34,310 nt of DNA from DAOTWY01 sp003696565 (GTDB taxonomy: Bacteria; Chloroflexota; Anaerolineae; Aggregatilineales; Phototrophicaceae), in assembly GCA_034435635.1 (NCBI GenBank), contig DAOTWY010000093.1:1-34310 (forward strand). Direction: 5' to 3'. This document shows, piece by piece, positions 1 to 8,335 of this stretch. The notes below the pieces were generated by a model. That model was not told where the DNA came from, did not search any database, and saw nothing but the letters and a program-made list of their open reading frames with translations. The position numbers were made by a program, and so were the translations under genes. Position 1 is the stretch's first letter; the number at the start of each line of letters is the position of its first letter.

Positions 1-122
1 AGCTTAGGGAGCCGTAGTGGTTTCGTTGGTAATGTGTTTGCTCCTCACCGGAGCGTCGCAAAGAATACCATCCTCACTTCCTCATGTCAAGAGCAATTCG
101 TCACACAAATTGAAATTCCTTA

Positions 123-1316
123 TCAAACGCCATCCGGCTGCAAGCCATCAGTCATATCTTCAGAAGGACGGCGTGATAATTTGTATCCATGCTTTTTGAT
201 AACACGCTCAATTGCTGTCAAATCTCCTGGGCTATCATCACCTAAAATATCCTTGATATAAACTTCCTGCACAACAACCATCACAATCACTAAAATTGGC
301 ACAGCCAAAATAATCCCAATTACGCCAAAAAAACCGGCAACAATGATTTGTCCCAGTAGAATTAGCACAGGTGGGATGTTCACGCTTTCTGATGTCACCA
401 GTGGACCGATTACTTGATTTTGCAAAAACGATATACCGTAAATCACAATAATGACCCATAACAGGCGGTCGGGAGCCTGTACAGCTGCCACCGCTAATGA
501 AACACCAACAGCAATTAACTCGCCAAAATTTGGCACTAAAGAAAAAATTGCCGTTAACACCGCTAACGCAGCTGCCTGCTCAATACCTATTAAGCGTAAT
601 CCGATATATGTCCCTATCCCACTGACAACCATGCCGATTAACTGCGCAACAATCCAACGGCGTAGTAAGGTGTTTAACCGTTCCATGATGTAATAAACTC
701 GATGCCGATACCATTTTGGAAACAATTTAACAAACCCGTTTTTGTATTGATCCGGGTTGGATAAAAAGAAGATCGTCAAGAAAAATACGATCAACACACT
801 CAGCAATGTATTGGCAATGCCGCCTAAAAACGGCAAAACAGATCCGCTTAGTTGGCTTAAAGCATCTAATACCTGTTCCCCAACACGCCGAATCGTTTCT
901 ACATTAATTGTCTCTTCTTCAGGGTTTAAAATCCCTAAATCTTGCAGAATTGGGTAATCTTCTACTAATTGCCCGCTATTATAGTATTCAATTGCCTCAT
1001 TCACGCCGTCTGCAATGGCATCCCCCAATAAAACAAACTGGTCAACTAATGTCGGCAAGACCATCAATGTTAACAAATACGCTAGCAAACCAAAGCCGGC
1101 AAAGGTTATCAAAATTGCTGGGAAGCGTCGAATACCAAATCGACTCAAAAATCGAACAGGCATAGAGATTAGAATCACAAGGATAATCGCAGCAAGCCCA
1201 TATAATAAAATGTTGCGAATATTCCACAACACAAGCCCAGTTAACACCAACGCTAGACCAATCATCAGCCAGCGAGTATTGCTATAATTGGGAGGTAACG
1301 CTTCTGTATTCACCAT
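123..1316 (-). CDS. AI-2E family transporter (PerM/YdiK-like permease)
   Basis: A 397-aa polytopic membrane protein of the AI-2E/UPF0118 family. Paired hydrophobic segments lie near the N-terminus (about residues 12-60 and 70-90). A soluble, acidic extracytoplasmic-type loop follows (about 95-160), then a cluster of C-terminal membrane helices with the family-typical Pro/Gly pattern (VPNFGELIAVG, GPLVTSESVNIPPVLILLGQ). Members have been linked to autoinducer-2 export or to ion/proton antiport, and the substrate cannot be told from sequence. I chose the ATG at 1316 because it lies one base after the stop of the upstream phosphatase gene. An ATG at 1340 would overlap that gene by 23 bases and adds residues without family similarity. 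It is probably co-transcribed with the phosphatase. The C-terminus is hydrophilic and basic. Family assignment is confident, substrate unknown. Confidence 0.85.
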   Translation of the reverse strand: MVNTEALPPNYSNTRWLMIGLALVLTGLVLWNIRNILLYGLAAIILVILISMPVRFLSRFGIRRFPAILITFAGFGLLAYLLTLMVLPTLVDQFVLLGDAIADGVNEAIEYYNSGQLVEDYPILQDLGILNPEEETINVETIRRVGEQVLDALSQLSGSVLPFLGGIANTLLSVLIVFFLTIFFLSNPDQYKNGFVKLFPKWYRHRVYYIMERLNTLLRRWIVAQLIGMVVSGIGTYIGLRLIGIEQAAALAVLTAIFSLVPNFGELIAVGVSLAVAAVQAPDRLLWVIIVIYGISFLQNQVIGPLVTSESVNIPPVLILLGQIIVAGFFGVIGIILAVPILVIVMVVVQEVYIKDILGDDSPGDLTAIERVIKKHGYKLSRRPSEDMTDGLQPDGV

Positions 1317-1317
1317 A

Positions 1318-2568
1318 CTAGCCTGTATATTTAACAACAACGATGGTCATATCATCAAATGGGGGCGTGCCAGCACAAAATGTGTCCACATCATCCATAA
1401 TGGTTTGCAAAATCTGGTCTGCTGGTAGTTGTACGCTCTGCTTCACAATGTTAACTAATCGTGCTTCGCCATAAGCATCACCATGTGGATTTTCCGCTTC
1501 TGTCACGCCATCTGTGTAATATACCAACACATCACCAGGCTGCAACTGAATAGGTATTTCTTGTAAAGGATTATCAGGAAACCAACCAACTGCCCGTCCA
1601 CCCCGTGGTAAAAATTCCACAGTTTGGTTAGCATGACGATAGAAAAGCGGCGGATTATGCCCAGCGTTCACATGGGTGCTGTGTCCATCAGCTTGTAAAT
1701 GGCTATAGTAAATAGTGACAAACATACCACTTTCTGCATCTTCCAAAATCAGGTCGTTTGTTCGCCCAATAATTTGTAACGGTGTTAATCCAGCATGTGC
1801 ATTGGCGCGGATCATCGTCCGGGCAACCGCCATAAACAACGCAGCCCCCGCCCCTTTGTCTGATACATCAGCGATGACAACGCCAAATCGATCATCTGCC
1901 AAGGCAAATGCATCATAAAAATCCCCGGCTGTTTCACGTGCTGCTTTCCAAAGTGTTGCGACATCATAACCAGGGATACGGGGAATTGATTGTGGTAGCA
2001 AAGATTGCTGAATTTCACTTGCCATTTGCAGCTCTCTTTCCATACGCCCTTTTTCTACCGCAACGGCATATAATCGGGCGTTTTCTAGCGCAATACCCGC
2101 TTGCCCTGCTACCGCATTGAGCAAATCCGCATCGGCTTGAGTAAAGTTCCCCATGCGCATAGACGTATCGACATAAACCACACCCACCAACCTATCTTTG
2201 ACAATCATCGGCGCGCACAAAATCGCCCGCAACCCGCGCATGATAATACTTTGCCCGGCTTGGTATCGGGTATCAAACTGAGCGTTATTCGTCAGCAACG
2301 TTTTGCGGGTGGCAACAACTTCACGCACAATCGTTGTACTATACCCTTCCTCATCTAGTTTCTCGCCATCTGTACCCTTAATCACCAGTGTGCGCAATTC
2401 ACCCTCATCATCAGCAATCATTAAAAAGCCGCGTTGTGCTTTGGTAATTGCCATGACCGAATCCATCACATTATTCAATACTTCATCAAAATCGAGGCTG
2501 GAGTTCATCGCCCCGGTAATTTCATACAATGTCCATAAATGCTCCGGACTGAGGTTTTGTTGAGTCAT
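1318..2568 (-). CDS. GAF domain PP2C-type (SpoIIE/RsbU) serine phosphatase
   Basis: A 416-aa signalling phosphatase. An N-terminal GAF domain (about residues 10-165) is followed by a short coiled linker (VEKGRMERELQMASEIQQSLLPQ, typical of RsbU-like proteins). The PP2C/SpoIIE catalytic domain (about 200-415) comes last. The metal-binding motifs are all visible: DVSDKGAGAALFMA, the GHNPPLF motif, YYTDGVTEAEN and PFDDMTIVVVK, so it should be active. Family members dephosphorylate anti-sigma-factor antagonists in stress or partner-switching pathways. No anti-sigma or STAS partner is adjacent, so its target is unknown. The start at 2568 has a good GGAGAG ribosome binding site 5-6 bases upstream. 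In-frame ATGs at 2592 and 2586 would extend it, but only the AAAGG before 2592 supports them, at poor spacing. Confidence 0.88.
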   Translation of the reverse strand: MTQQNLSPEHLWTLYEITGAMNSSLDFDEVLNNVMDSVMAITKAQRGFLMIADDEGELRTLVIKGTDGEKLDEEGYSTTIVREVVATRKTLLTNNAQFDTRYQAGQSIIMRGLRAILCAPMIVKDRLVGVVYVDTSMRMGNFTQADADLLNAVAGQAGIALENARLYAVAVEKGRMERELQMASEIQQSLLPQSIPRIPGYDVATLWKAARETAGDFYDAFALADDRFGVVIADVSDKGAGAALFMAVARTMIRANAHAGLTPLQIIGRTNDLILEDAESGMFVTIYYSHLQADGHSTHVNAGHNPPLFYRHANQTVEFLPRGGRAVGWFPDNPLQEIPIQLQPGDVLVYYTDGVTEAENPHGDAYGEARLVNIVKQSVQLPADQILQTIMDDVDTFCAGTPPFDDMTIVVVKYTG

Positions 2569-2688
2569 ACTTCTCTCCGTTGTCATAAGCATTACCTTTC
2601 ATAATGGTAGCATAGAATTCTCAATTACTTGCAACGAGTGTTAAAATAGAGCAAATTGGCAATCATCATAACTTTATAAGGAGAGATA

Positions 2689-4056
2689 ATGAGCCAACCA
2701 CATGAGTATGCTCGTGAAAATGCAGATCAATTCCGGCAGCAGCTTCATGATTTGTTGCGGATTCCCAGTGTTAGCACAGACCCTGCGCGTGCGGGTGCTG
2801 TTCAAGAAGCAGCTGAATGGTTAGCCGATAATATGCGGCGTGCCGGGATCGAAAATGTCAAGGTCTATCCCACCTCAGGACATCCAATTGTCTATGGGGA
2901 TTGGCTACATGCAGAAGGTGCGCCAACAGTATTAATCTATGGACATTACGATGTACAACCCGCAGATAAAGCCGATGGTTGGATTGATGATCCTTTCAAT
3001 CCAATAGAACGCGATGGCAAGATTTATGCTCGTGGTGCTTCAGATGACAAAGGGCAGATGTTTATCCATGTTAAAGCGGTCGAATCAATTCTTAAAACAG
3101 TTGGGAAACTTCCCGTCAATGTAAAATATTGCATTGAAGGAGAAGAAGAAGTAGGATCGCCGAATTTGCCTAAATTCTTAAAAGAACATCAGGACTTATT
3201 AAAAGCGGATGTTTGTGTCATCTCTGATTCTGGAATTTTATCAAAGAATCAGCCATCTATTGTATATGCCCTACGGGGTATCCTTGCGCTTGAAGTTGAG
3301 GTACGTGGGCCCGCAATTGATTTACACAGTGGTATGTATGGTGGGGCTGTCCATAATCCTGTACAAGCTTTGGCAGAGATCATCGCCCAATTACACGATC
3401 AGGATGGACATGTTACGGTACCTGGTTTTTATGATGATGTGCTGGAGCTGACCCCAGAAGAACGGGCTGAGCTGAAAAAGACCGATTATAGTGAAGAGGA
3501 ATGGATTAAGATGAGTGGCGCACCACGCGCGTGGGGAGAGCCAGAATTTACCATTCGGGAGCGTATCGGTGCACGCCCCACCCTAGAGATCAATGGTATG
3601 GCAGGCGGTTTCTATGGTGATGGGATCAAAACTGTTTTACCAGCTCGTGCCATCGCTAAGATTACGTGCAGACTTGTTGCAAACCAAGACCCACAACGCA
3701 TATTTGAAGCCATTCGTAATTATGTCATGCGCATTACACCACCGTCTGTTATAGCGGAAGTACGCCAATTAAAAGGCAGTGGGCATCCGGTTCAGGTTGA
3801 TATTGACACCCCAGCGATGCAGGCTGCCGTTCGTGCTTATGAGAAAGGTTGGGGTAAAGCCCCGGTCTTTATGCGCGAAGGTGGTAGTATCCCGATTGTT
3901 GCTGATTTTCAACAAACATTAAAAGTCCCTGTTGTGCTAATGGGCTACGGCTTAAACACTGATGGCGCACATGGACCTAACGAGCATTTTGTGATTGATA
4001 TGTTCCATAAGGGTATTGATACAGCTATTCACTTTTTGTATGAAGTAGCGAATTAG
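2689..4056 (+). CDS. M20 family dipeptidase (metallopeptidase)
   Basis: A 455-aa cytosolic zinc peptidase of the M20A dipeptidase group, normal length for the family. The co-catalytic metal site is complete: GHYDVQP (His86), ARGASDDKGQ (bridging Asp119), the EGEEEVGS motif (catalytic Glu and ligand Glu around 153-154), SDSG (Asp180) and GPNEHF (His433). The lid/dimerisation domain is inserted at about residues 195-360 and contains the DLHSGMYGG motif. It probably hydrolyses dipeptides or small amidated peptides; exact specificity (carnosinase-like, Cys-Gly or Xaa-His) cannot be assigned. AAGGAGAG at about 2679 precedes the ATG. The threonine aldolase gene begins two bases after its stop, so it heads a three-gene unit of amino-acid catabolism. 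Confidence 0.92.
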   Translation: MSQPHEYARENADQFRQQLHDLLRIPSVSTDPARAGAVQEAAEWLADNMRRAGIENVKVYPTSGHPIVYGDWLHAEGAPTVLIYGHYDVQPADKADGWIDDPFNPIERDGKIYARGASDDKGQMFIHVKAVESILKTVGKLPVNVKYCIEGEEEVGSPNLPKFLKEHQDLLKADVCVISDSGILSKNQPSIVYALRGILALEVEVRGPAIDLHSGMYGGAVHNPVQALAEIIAQLHDQDGHVTVPGFYDDVLELTPEERAELKKTDYSEEEWIKMSGAPRAWGEPEFTIRERIGARPTLEINGMAGGFYGDGIKTVLPARAIAKITCRLVANQDPQRIFEAIRNYVMRITPPSVIAEVRQLKGSGHPVQVDIDTPAMQAAVRAYEKGWGKAPVFMREGGSIPIVADFQQTLKVPVVLMGYGLNTDGAHGPNEHFVIDMFHKGIDTAIHFLYEVAN

Positions 4057-4058
4057 TT

Positions 4059-5099
4059 ATGAACACAATTGACCTAAGAAGTGACACCGTAACACATCCC
4101 ACCCCACAAATGCGTGAAGCGATGGCAAACGCTGAGGTTGGAGATGATGTTTATGGGGAAGACCCAACAGTAAACCGCTTAGAAGCAGAAGCCGCTGAAA
4201 TGCTTGGCAAAGAAGCTGGCTTGTTCGTCTCCAGTGGTAATCAGGGTAATCTGGTGGCAGTATTAACTCACTGTGGGCGCGGTGATGAGGTTATCCTGGG
4301 TGATAAAGCACATATTTTCAAGTATGAAGCGGGTGGTATTGCGGCATTAGGTGGGGTACATCCTCATACGGTGCCAGTCCATCAAGATGGCACAATGGCT
4401 TTAGATGATATTCGGCACGCCATCCGTGATGATGACTATCACTTCCCCCGTACTCGATTGATCTGCTTGGAAAACACGCAAGGAACAGTCGGAGGTATAC
4501 CAGTCAGCAAGACATATACCGATGCAGTGGCACAAATCGCCCAGGAAAATGATCTCAAGTTGCATATTGATGGCGCGCGCATCTTTAACGCGGCAACAGC
4601 TCTGAACATCCCAGCCAAAGACTTGATTGAATACGCGGATTCCATGACCTTTTGCCTTTCAAAGGGATTATGTGCGCCGGTTGGTTCTATCTTGGTTGGT
4701 GATGCGACCTTCATTAAAGAAGCCCGGCGTGTGCGTAAGGTGTTGGGCGGAGGAATGCGCCAGGCAGGGGTCTTAGCAGCTGCCGGCTTGATCGCTTTAC
4801 ATGATATGACCAAGCGTTTACATGAAGATCATGAACGTGCGCAACAAATTGGGTTAGGTATTCAAGATATACCGGGCATCCATGTGAGCAGCATCCATAC
4901 CAACTTCGTCTTTTTTGATCTACTACCGGATGCAAAACTAACACCGACGGAATTGGTAGCCAAGCTATGGGATAATTATGGTATTCGATTGAGTTTATAC
5001 CCTGGTTATACACACACCTTCCGCATTGTGACACACTACTGGATCACACCAGAACGTGGGCAGACAGTTATTCAAGCGATGAAGGATTTGCTTAGTTGA
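4059..5099 (+). CDS. ltaE: Low-specificity L-threonine aldolase
   Basis: A 346-aa PLP enzyme of fold type I, beta-eliminating lyase/threonine aldolase family. It cleaves L-threonine or L-allo-threonine to glycine and acetaldehyde. The hallmark N-terminus IDLRSDTVTHPTPQMREAM is present. So are GDDVYGEDPTVNRLE, the IHLDGARIFNA-like aspartate motif (LHIDGARIFNA) and the PLP-binding lysine in FCLSKGLCAPVGS (Lys202). Length matches the family. Its start is two bases after the dipeptidase stop, and its stop codon overlaps the TTG start of the next gene (TTGA), indicating translational coupling. Confidence 0.92.
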   Translation: MNTIDLRSDTVTHPTPQMREAMANAEVGDDVYGEDPTVNRLEAEAAEMLGKEAGLFVSSGNQGNLVAVLTHCGRGDEVILGDKAHIFKYEAGGIAALGGVHPHTVPVHQDGTMALDDIRHAIRDDDYHFPRTRLICLENTQGTVGGIPVSKTYTDAVAQIAQENDLKLHIDGARIFNAATALNIPAKDLIEYADSMTFCLSKGLCAPVGSILVGDATFIKEARRVRKVLGGGMRQAGVLAAAGLIALHDMTKRLHEDHERAQQIGLGIQDIPGIHVSSIHTNFVFFDLLPDAKLTPTELVAKLWDNYGIRLSLYPGYTHTFRIVTHYWITPERGQTVIQAMKDLLS

Positions 5100-5782
5100 G
5101 CGACGATTATCAAGATGACATCCAGCCAATTGAAGAGGATGCATCAGAAGACGACGAACTCGAAGATGATGAGTTAGATGAAGATCGGGTGTATCGGGGT
5201 GCGAATGACCCGATCTTCGGCTTGGTTTTGGCGTTTGCGGTCAGTTTAGGATTGATGGCACTTGGGGCAGACGGCGCAGACATGCGGTATACCATCACGT
5301 GGGGAATGTTAATTACCTTCGGTGTATTAGGTTGGTTATTTGGTAATGCAACCCGCATCACAGAAGAACATCCTGAAAATGTAATGTGGGGTGTTGCCTT
5401 TGGGTTGGTTTTAAGCATTCCGCTGCTTGCGTTTGGAACAATCACACTCAGTGAAATCACAGACTTAATCTTCCCCAATATGGGGGTGGGTGTCGCATTA
5501 GCATATTTGGTGTTCATCATCCCAATGGGCGAAACGCTGTTCTTTCGTGGTATTTTGCAACAACATCAGCGGTTTTGGGAGACGGGTCTGCTAAGTGGTT
5601 TTTGGCAAATTTTCCAGTTCTTCCCATTGATTAATCGTGGTCCTTATCCGTTGATTTTAGGTGTGATGTTATTGATGGCAAATGTCTTATATAGCTATGT
5701 TAAGGAACGCAATGGGTTAGCCGCATCTTGGGTATGTCAGATCACGGTGAATGTTGTGCTGCTGTTTTTGCCATTTGTGTGA
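5096..5782 (+). CDS. CPBP-like integral membrane protein, degenerate protease motifs
   Basis: A 228-aa protein with a very acidic N-terminal tail (about residues 3-31, mostly Asp/Glu) followed by six or so hydrophobic segments. The C-terminal half resembles the CPBP (Abi/CAAX prenyl protease-like) family, where motif 1 is EExxxR, motif 2 FxxxH and motif 3 HxxxN. Here motif 1 reads GETLFFRG (Glu146, Arg151; second Glu replaced by Thr). No histidine occurs at motif 2 (FWQIFQFF). Motif 3 reads QITVN, with Gln for His. It is therefore probably catalytically inactive. The start codon is TTG at 5096, overlapping the upstream stop by four bases, with AGGAT about nine bases upstream. It follows the threonine aldolase in one unit; function unknown. 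Confidence 0.7.
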   Translation: MSDDYQDDIQPIEEDASEDDELEDDELDEDRVYRGANDPIFGLVLAFAVSLGLMALGADGADMRYTITWGMLITFGVLGWLFGNATRITEEHPENVMWGVAFGLVLSIPLLAFGTITLSEITDLIFPNMGVGVALAYLVFIIPMGETLFFRGILQQHQRFWETGLLSGFWQIFQFFPLINRGPYPLILGVMLLMANVLYSYVKERNGLAASWVCQITVNVVLLFLPFV

Positions 5783-5977
5783 CGTTTACCCCGCTTGTTT
5801 ATCATCGGTTTGTGGTGGTGGTCGTTTTGGTCATTTTTTGCGGGTGATGGTTCTAAGTTAGATTGTGTTTATGGCTCATATTTTATGCAATTCCGAATAA
5901 ATCAATTGTTTTTGAATGTATCATAGCATCAAACAAGTAGATTTAGGTATCAGAATTGACGATCATATTGCTGTTTT

Positions 5978-7021
5978 TTAATCGTATCCGTGCCATGTTT
6001 GATCTAAGCCAAGTGCCTCACTCATGAGGATTGCGCCTTCATTGGGACGTGGTAAGCGGCTCAGATAGCGTTCTGTAACGGCGATATTGCTATGACGCAA
6101 TAAACGACTGATGATGTGAATATCCACACCAGATTCATGCAAAGCACCGGCAACTGACCGGCGTAAATCATGCGGTGCAACATGCCCCAAACCCGCATGG
6201 CTAGATGCCTGTTCCACAATATACCAGATACCATCAGCAGATAAACCGCTTTTAGCAATACGCCCGCCCTTCCAGATACGACGCACAAGGGGGGATTCTG
6301 GCGGGGGATGAAGTGCATTCGGTTGAATGAGCCGTCGCCAACGATCTAATGCATGAAGGACAGGACGAGGAACATCAATTACAGCAACTTTGCGTCCCTT
6401 ACCATGCACCCGCAAAACAGCGCGATTATTTTGCACGCTTAAATCTCCCCATTTCGCAACAGATAGTTCCTCCCGCCGGAGAGCCATTGTGCAGAGTATG
6501 GTCGTCACGACTTCATTACGCACAGCCTGAGTGTGTTGTGTGGCGATGGCTTTAGAAGCATTCATCAAAACACGAAGTTCCTCCAAAGATAACCACCGCC
6601 CTTGCCGTTGACCATCCTCGGCACGTGGTGTACGAACACGCGCCATGCCAGCAGCCGTATAATCATCCAACCATTGAGCTTCTGCCAACAAATCTGCTAA
6701 GGTGACGATAGCCGCACGAGCCTGATCCACGCCCTGTTTGCCATGCCCTTCACGCACTAACTGCCCTAGCCAAGCCCGCAATTGGGTAGCACTCAAAACA
6801 CTTTGCAAGATACGAATGGGTAATGTATGCATCCGTTGAACCCGTTCTGCCCCCTTAAGCGGTTTGAGATTAGCCAGATCGACCAAATAACGATCGACCC
6901 AGCGAAAATATGCCCGTTGGGTATGTAAACTACTGGCACGCCCAGGCAGAGCCAGGGCAAAATTGAAAGTTAGTTCATCAACAGAAAGGGATGCCTGACC
7001 TTGTTGTGTGATATTAGTCAT
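5978..7021 (-). CDS. Tyrosine recombinase / integrase (XerC/D-like)
   Basis: A 347-aa site-specific recombinase. An N-terminal SAM-like core-binding domain (about residues 15-130) precedes the catalytic domain (about 140-335). The catalytic set is complete: Arg in MALRREEL (about 182), Lys in HGKGRK (about 208), HDLRR (His284, Arg287), His in LLRHSN (His310) and the nucleophile in ERYL (Tyr319). It should be active. The start at 7021 is preceded by AAGGTG at seven bases; the longer ORF from 7051 has no ribosome binding site. No second recombinase, phage genes, cargo, direct repeats or tRNA lie beside it. It could be a housekeeping Xer-type resolvase or a remnant of an integrative element. Confidence 0.88.
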   Translation of the reverse strand: MTNITQQGQASLSVDELTFNFALALPGRASSLHTQRAYFRWVDRYLVDLANLKPLKGAERVQRMHTLPIRILQSVLSATQLRAWLGQLVREGHGKQGVDQARAAIVTLADLLAEAQWLDDYTAAGMARVRTPRAEDGQRQGRWLSLEELRVLMNASKAIATQHTQAVRNEVVTTILCTMALRREELSVAKWGDLSVQNNRAVLRVHGKGRKVAVIDVPRPVLHALDRWRRLIQPNALHPPPESPLVRRIWKGGRIAKSGLSADGIWYIVEQASSHAGLGHVAPHDLRRSVAGALHESGVDIHIISRLLRHSNIAVTERYLSRLPRPNEGAILMSEALGLDQTWHGYD

Positions 7022-7168
7022 AAGTTCACCTTTTGGTACAGTCCATCCCATTTTAACATTCGTTATTAGGTCAACTCAAGGCATCAGTATAAAACGCCTA
7101 TTTACCGCGTTGGGAATGCATCTCCCCTGGCAACACGATTGACCATGCCTCCAAAAGTCATATAGGAA
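7022..7168. other. Intergenic spacer, no gene seen
   Basis: About 147 bases between the binding-protein gene and the recombinase, both on the minus strand. It carries the AAGGTG ribosome binding site of the recombinase. I see no clear terminator and no clear promoter. Confidence 0.4.
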
Positions 7169-8203
7169 TTAACGCCAAGGGGGGGAATAAAGCAAACCGC
7201 CGACTAGCCATAAGTTGTTATACCCACGTTGTAAGCCAAGTGGTGCTAGGTTACGTTCAAAAATTTCAGCATAATTCCCAACTTGACGAATAACATCAAC
7301 CATAAAATCATTGCGTAACCCAAGAAATAAGCCAACTTGGCTATCTTCCGTTTGCCCAAGGAAGCGGAGGATGTCTATATCTGTTTCTGGATCAGCGAGG
7401 ATGTCATCAATATTTTGGCTATCAATACCGTATTCCTCTGCCTGAATTAAGCCAAAAACAACCCAGGTAACAATATCAGCAAACTGTGGGTCTGATTCTG
7501 ACATAACGGGACCAAGTGGTTCCTTACTAATGACCTGTGGCAAGATCATATATTGTTCTGGGTCTTCTTGACGAAAACGATGTGATAACAATTGACTGAC
7601 ATCACTGGTGACTGCATCACATTCACGGGCATTAAAGGCATCTAGCACTTCATCAAAGCTAGGGAAAGTCACCAAATTAAATGAGACACCAATGGCATCC
7701 ATTTCATCGCGGATGTTACTTTCTGTGGTTGTGCCGGCGTTGGTACAAATGGTTTTACCCTCAAAATCTTCTAAAAACAGATAGCCATCCTCAGCAAAAG
7801 CCATTAACCCTTGCCCATCATAGAAAACAGTGGGTCCAAACGTGGCACGCCACTGTGTATCTCGTCCTAAAGTCCAGGTGGTGTTACGGGAAAGCAAATC
7901 CACCTGCCCGGTCATAATGGCAGCGGCTCGTTCACTGGCAAGTAAAGGGATGTAATTAACAGCATCGGCATCGCCTAAAATAGCGGCGGCAACCGCACGG
8001 CAAATATCCACATCAAACCCAACATAACCGATTTCTGTGGCTAAACTAAAGCCAACTACTTCCCCGTTGACTCCGCAGTTGAGCGCGCCACGATCAATCA
8101 CCGCCTGTGTAACCGGTCCAATCTCTCTAAAATCTTCCTCTTGTGCCACACTTGTTGCTAGAGGTAGCAACCATAACAACCCGAGTAGAATTAATCGGCG
8201 CAT
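7169..8203 (-). CDS. Amino-acid ABC transporter substrate-binding protein (AapJ/BztA type)
   Basis: A 344-aa secreted solute-binding protein. The N-terminus has a classical signal peptide (MRRL, hydrophobic core to about residue 18, likely cleavage after SVA). There is no lipobox cysteine, which is unusual for a Gram-positive-like anchor but common in AapJ. The mature part matches the general L-amino-acid binding family: VIDRGALNCGVNGEVVGFS, GFDVDICRAVAAAILGD, the DLLSRNTTWTLGRDT motif, GKTICTNAGTTTESN and the C-terminal QVGNYAEIFERNL with RGYNNLWLVGGLLYSPPWR-type end. It binds polar amino acids for import. No permease or ATPase gene is adjacent, so its transporter must be encoded elsewhere. 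GAGGAGGAGA precedes the ATG. Confidence 0.88.
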   Translation of the reverse strand: MRRLILLGLLWLLPLATSVAQEEDFREIGPVTQAVIDRGALNCGVNGEVVGFSLATEIGYVGFDVDICRAVAAAILGDADAVNYIPLLASERAAAIMTGQVDLLSRNTTWTLGRDTQWRATFGPTVFYDGQGLMAFAEDGYLFLEDFEGKTICTNAGTTTESNIRDEMDAIGVSFNLVTFPSFDEVLDAFNARECDAVTSDVSQLLSHRFRQEDPEQYMILPQVISKEPLGPVMSESDPQFADIVTWVVFGLIQAEEYGIDSQNIDDILADPETDIDILRFLGQTEDSQVGLFLGLRNDFMVDVIRQVGNYAEIFERNLAPLGLQRGYNNLWLVGGLLYSPPWR

Positions 8204-8238
8204 TGCATCTCCTCCTCAAAATGTGATGATGTAAAAGT

Positions 8239-8244
8239 AGTATA
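8239..8244 (-). promoter_or_regulatory. Probable -10 box (TATACT) of the binding-protein gene
   Basis: On the minus strand TATACT lies about 36 bases before the ATG of the solute-binding protein. The -35 region is weak (TTTAAT at 17 bases). It sits just downstream of the citrate synthase terminator, so an independent promoter is plausible. Confidence 0.4.
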
Positions 8245-8268
8245 GCGCGTTATGAGGAAGAATTAAAC

Positions 8269-8309
8269 AAAAGAGGCTATGGGTATTCGGGTATTCCACA
8301 GCCTCTTTT
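8269..8309 (-). terminator. Rho-independent terminator of citrate synthase (bidirectional hairpin)
   Basis: Perfect 10-base arms AAAAGAGGCT (8269-8278) and AGCCTCTTTT (8300-8309), with further pairing inside. Read on the minus strand the stem is followed by TTTTGTTTAATT. It lies 27 bases past the citrate synthase stop and separates that gene from the binding-protein gene. Confidence 0.8.
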
Positions 8310-8335
8310 GCAAGTATAGCTTATTCTATTCGATG

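Noticed and set aside
34..261. Open frames on the plus strand at the left end
   Set aside because: They are antisense to the AI-2E-family gene or cross its 3' end, with no family resemblance. The first 122 bases hold no feature I can support beyond a short GCTCC/GGAGC hairpin without T run.
4439..4813. 124-aa antisense frame in the threonine aldolase gene
   Set aside because: A shadow frame of a well-supported gene; composition is typical of reverse translation, and no ribosome binding site is seen.
5783..5977. Attachment site or small RNA beside the recombinase
   Set aside because: I found no repeated sequence on the other side of the gene, no stable stem with T run and no tRNA; it is an AT-rich spacer of about 195 bases.
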